This document shows positions 52,612 to 52,996 of a DNA stretch of 52,996 bases, in pieces. Origin of the DNA: Stenotrophomonas sp. UBA2302 (lineage in GTDB: Bacteria; Pseudomonadota; Gammaproteobacteria; Xanthomonadales; Xanthomonadaceae); contig DDVW01000031.1 of the NCBI GenBank assembly GCA_002345545.1, forward strand, positions 1 to 52,996, in the 5' to 3' direction. The position numbers and the translations under genes are program-made. Below the pieces are notes generated by a model. It was not told the origin of the DNA. It did no database searches and saw only the letters and a program-made list of their open reading frames with translations. The number at the start of each line of letters is the position of its first letter. Positions within the stretch are counted from its first letter, which is position 1.

Positions 52612-52996
52612 CTAGGACGCCGCGCTAGAATCCGGCCCAAGGCTGCTCCGCTGCGCACGCAGCCGCAACGCGTTGCCCACCACCGAGGCCGAACTCAGGC
52701 TCATGGCCAGGGCCGCGAACATCGGCGAGAGCAGCCAACCGGTCAGCGGGTACAGCACGCCGGCCGCCAGCGGTACGCCCAGGCCGTTGTAGACCAGGGC
52801 GAAGGCCAGGTTCTGGCGCATGTTGGCAACCGTGGCCTGCGACAGCCCGCGCGCCACGGCGATGCCGCGCAAATCACCCTTGACCAGCGTCACCTGGGCG
52901 CTGTTCATCGCCACGTCGGTGCCGGTGCCCATGGCGATGCCGACATCGGCGCGCGCCAGCGCCGGGGCGTCGTTGATGCCGTCGCCGGCCATCGCC
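52612..52996 (-). CDS. C-terminal end of a metal-translocating P-type ATPase (copper type)
   Basis: The gene runs off the right edge of the window, so only about 128 C-terminal residues are seen. They contain the P-type ATPase hinge motif [24 protein letters not shown], followed by the last two membrane helices, in which the family signatures [15 protein letters not shown] and [16 protein letters not shown] are characteristic of CopA-type Cu(I) exporters. The tail [14 protein letters not shown] lies before a TAG stop at 52614-52612. Copper specificity is inferred from M-x-x-S-S and the Y-N motif. Confidence 0.92.
   Translation of the reverse strand, partial: AMAGDGINDAPALARADVGIAMGTGTDVAMNSAQVTLVKGDLRGIAVARGLSQATVANMRQNLAFALVYNGLGVPLAAGVLYPLTGWLLSPMFAALAMSLSSASVVGNALRLRAQRSSLGPDSSAAS

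Overview
The window is high-GC DNA whose housekeeping genes and gene order (accB-accC-prmA-DUF3426-fis-purH-purD, the dsbD/TlpA pair, and a pilE-fimT-pilV-pilW-pilX minor pilin cluster) point to a gammaproteobacterium of the Xanthomonadaceae/Lysobacteraceae, most likely Stenotrophomonas or a close relative. The genus is an inference from gene content and codon style; no rRNA or tRNA gene is present to confirm it.

Positions 1-22946 are chromosomal backbone. A minus-strand operon (5099 down to 552) encodes type IV pilus minor pilins, with a good sigma-70-like promoter and an intrinsic terminator. It faces a plus-strand run: cutA, a DsbD thiol-disulfide transporter with a duplicated alpha domain, a TlpA-like thioredoxin, aroQ, an LprI-like periplasmic protein, biotin carboxyl carrier protein and biotin carboxylase, prmA, a DUF3426 membrane protein, fis, purH, a lipoprotein, purD, an FUSC-family membrane protein, an LplT/PlsC fusion, and three small membrane proteins (TM2, CD225 and DUF2752 types).

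From about 22950 to 52600 lies an accessory island. Its mobility genes are an AlpA-like regulator behind an operator array, a YfjI/DUF3987 protein, an RSF1010-type MobA relaxase (N-terminal domain only) with a matching oriT core, a recombination module (YqaJ exonuclease, DUF932, Gp3-like and RadC-like proteins), an H-NS-family protein and an SRAP/HMCES protein. No integrase is in the window, so it reads as an integrative mobilizable element whose recombinase is missing or lies elsewhere, or as a composite of several insertions.

The island carries a dense defence cargo: an HNH/GIY-YIG nuclease pair; a type I restriction-modification operon with an extra degenerate methyltransferase/specificity fusion, a DUF4258 protein and an embedded Phd/ParE toxin-antitoxin pair just before hsdR; and a three-gene ABC-3C-type system (PD-(D/E)XK-like effector, middle component, DUF3732 Rad50-like ATPase). 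These are the most interesting parts of the window. The right edge (52612-52996) is the C-terminal end of a metal (probably copper) P-type ATPase, most likely chromosome again.
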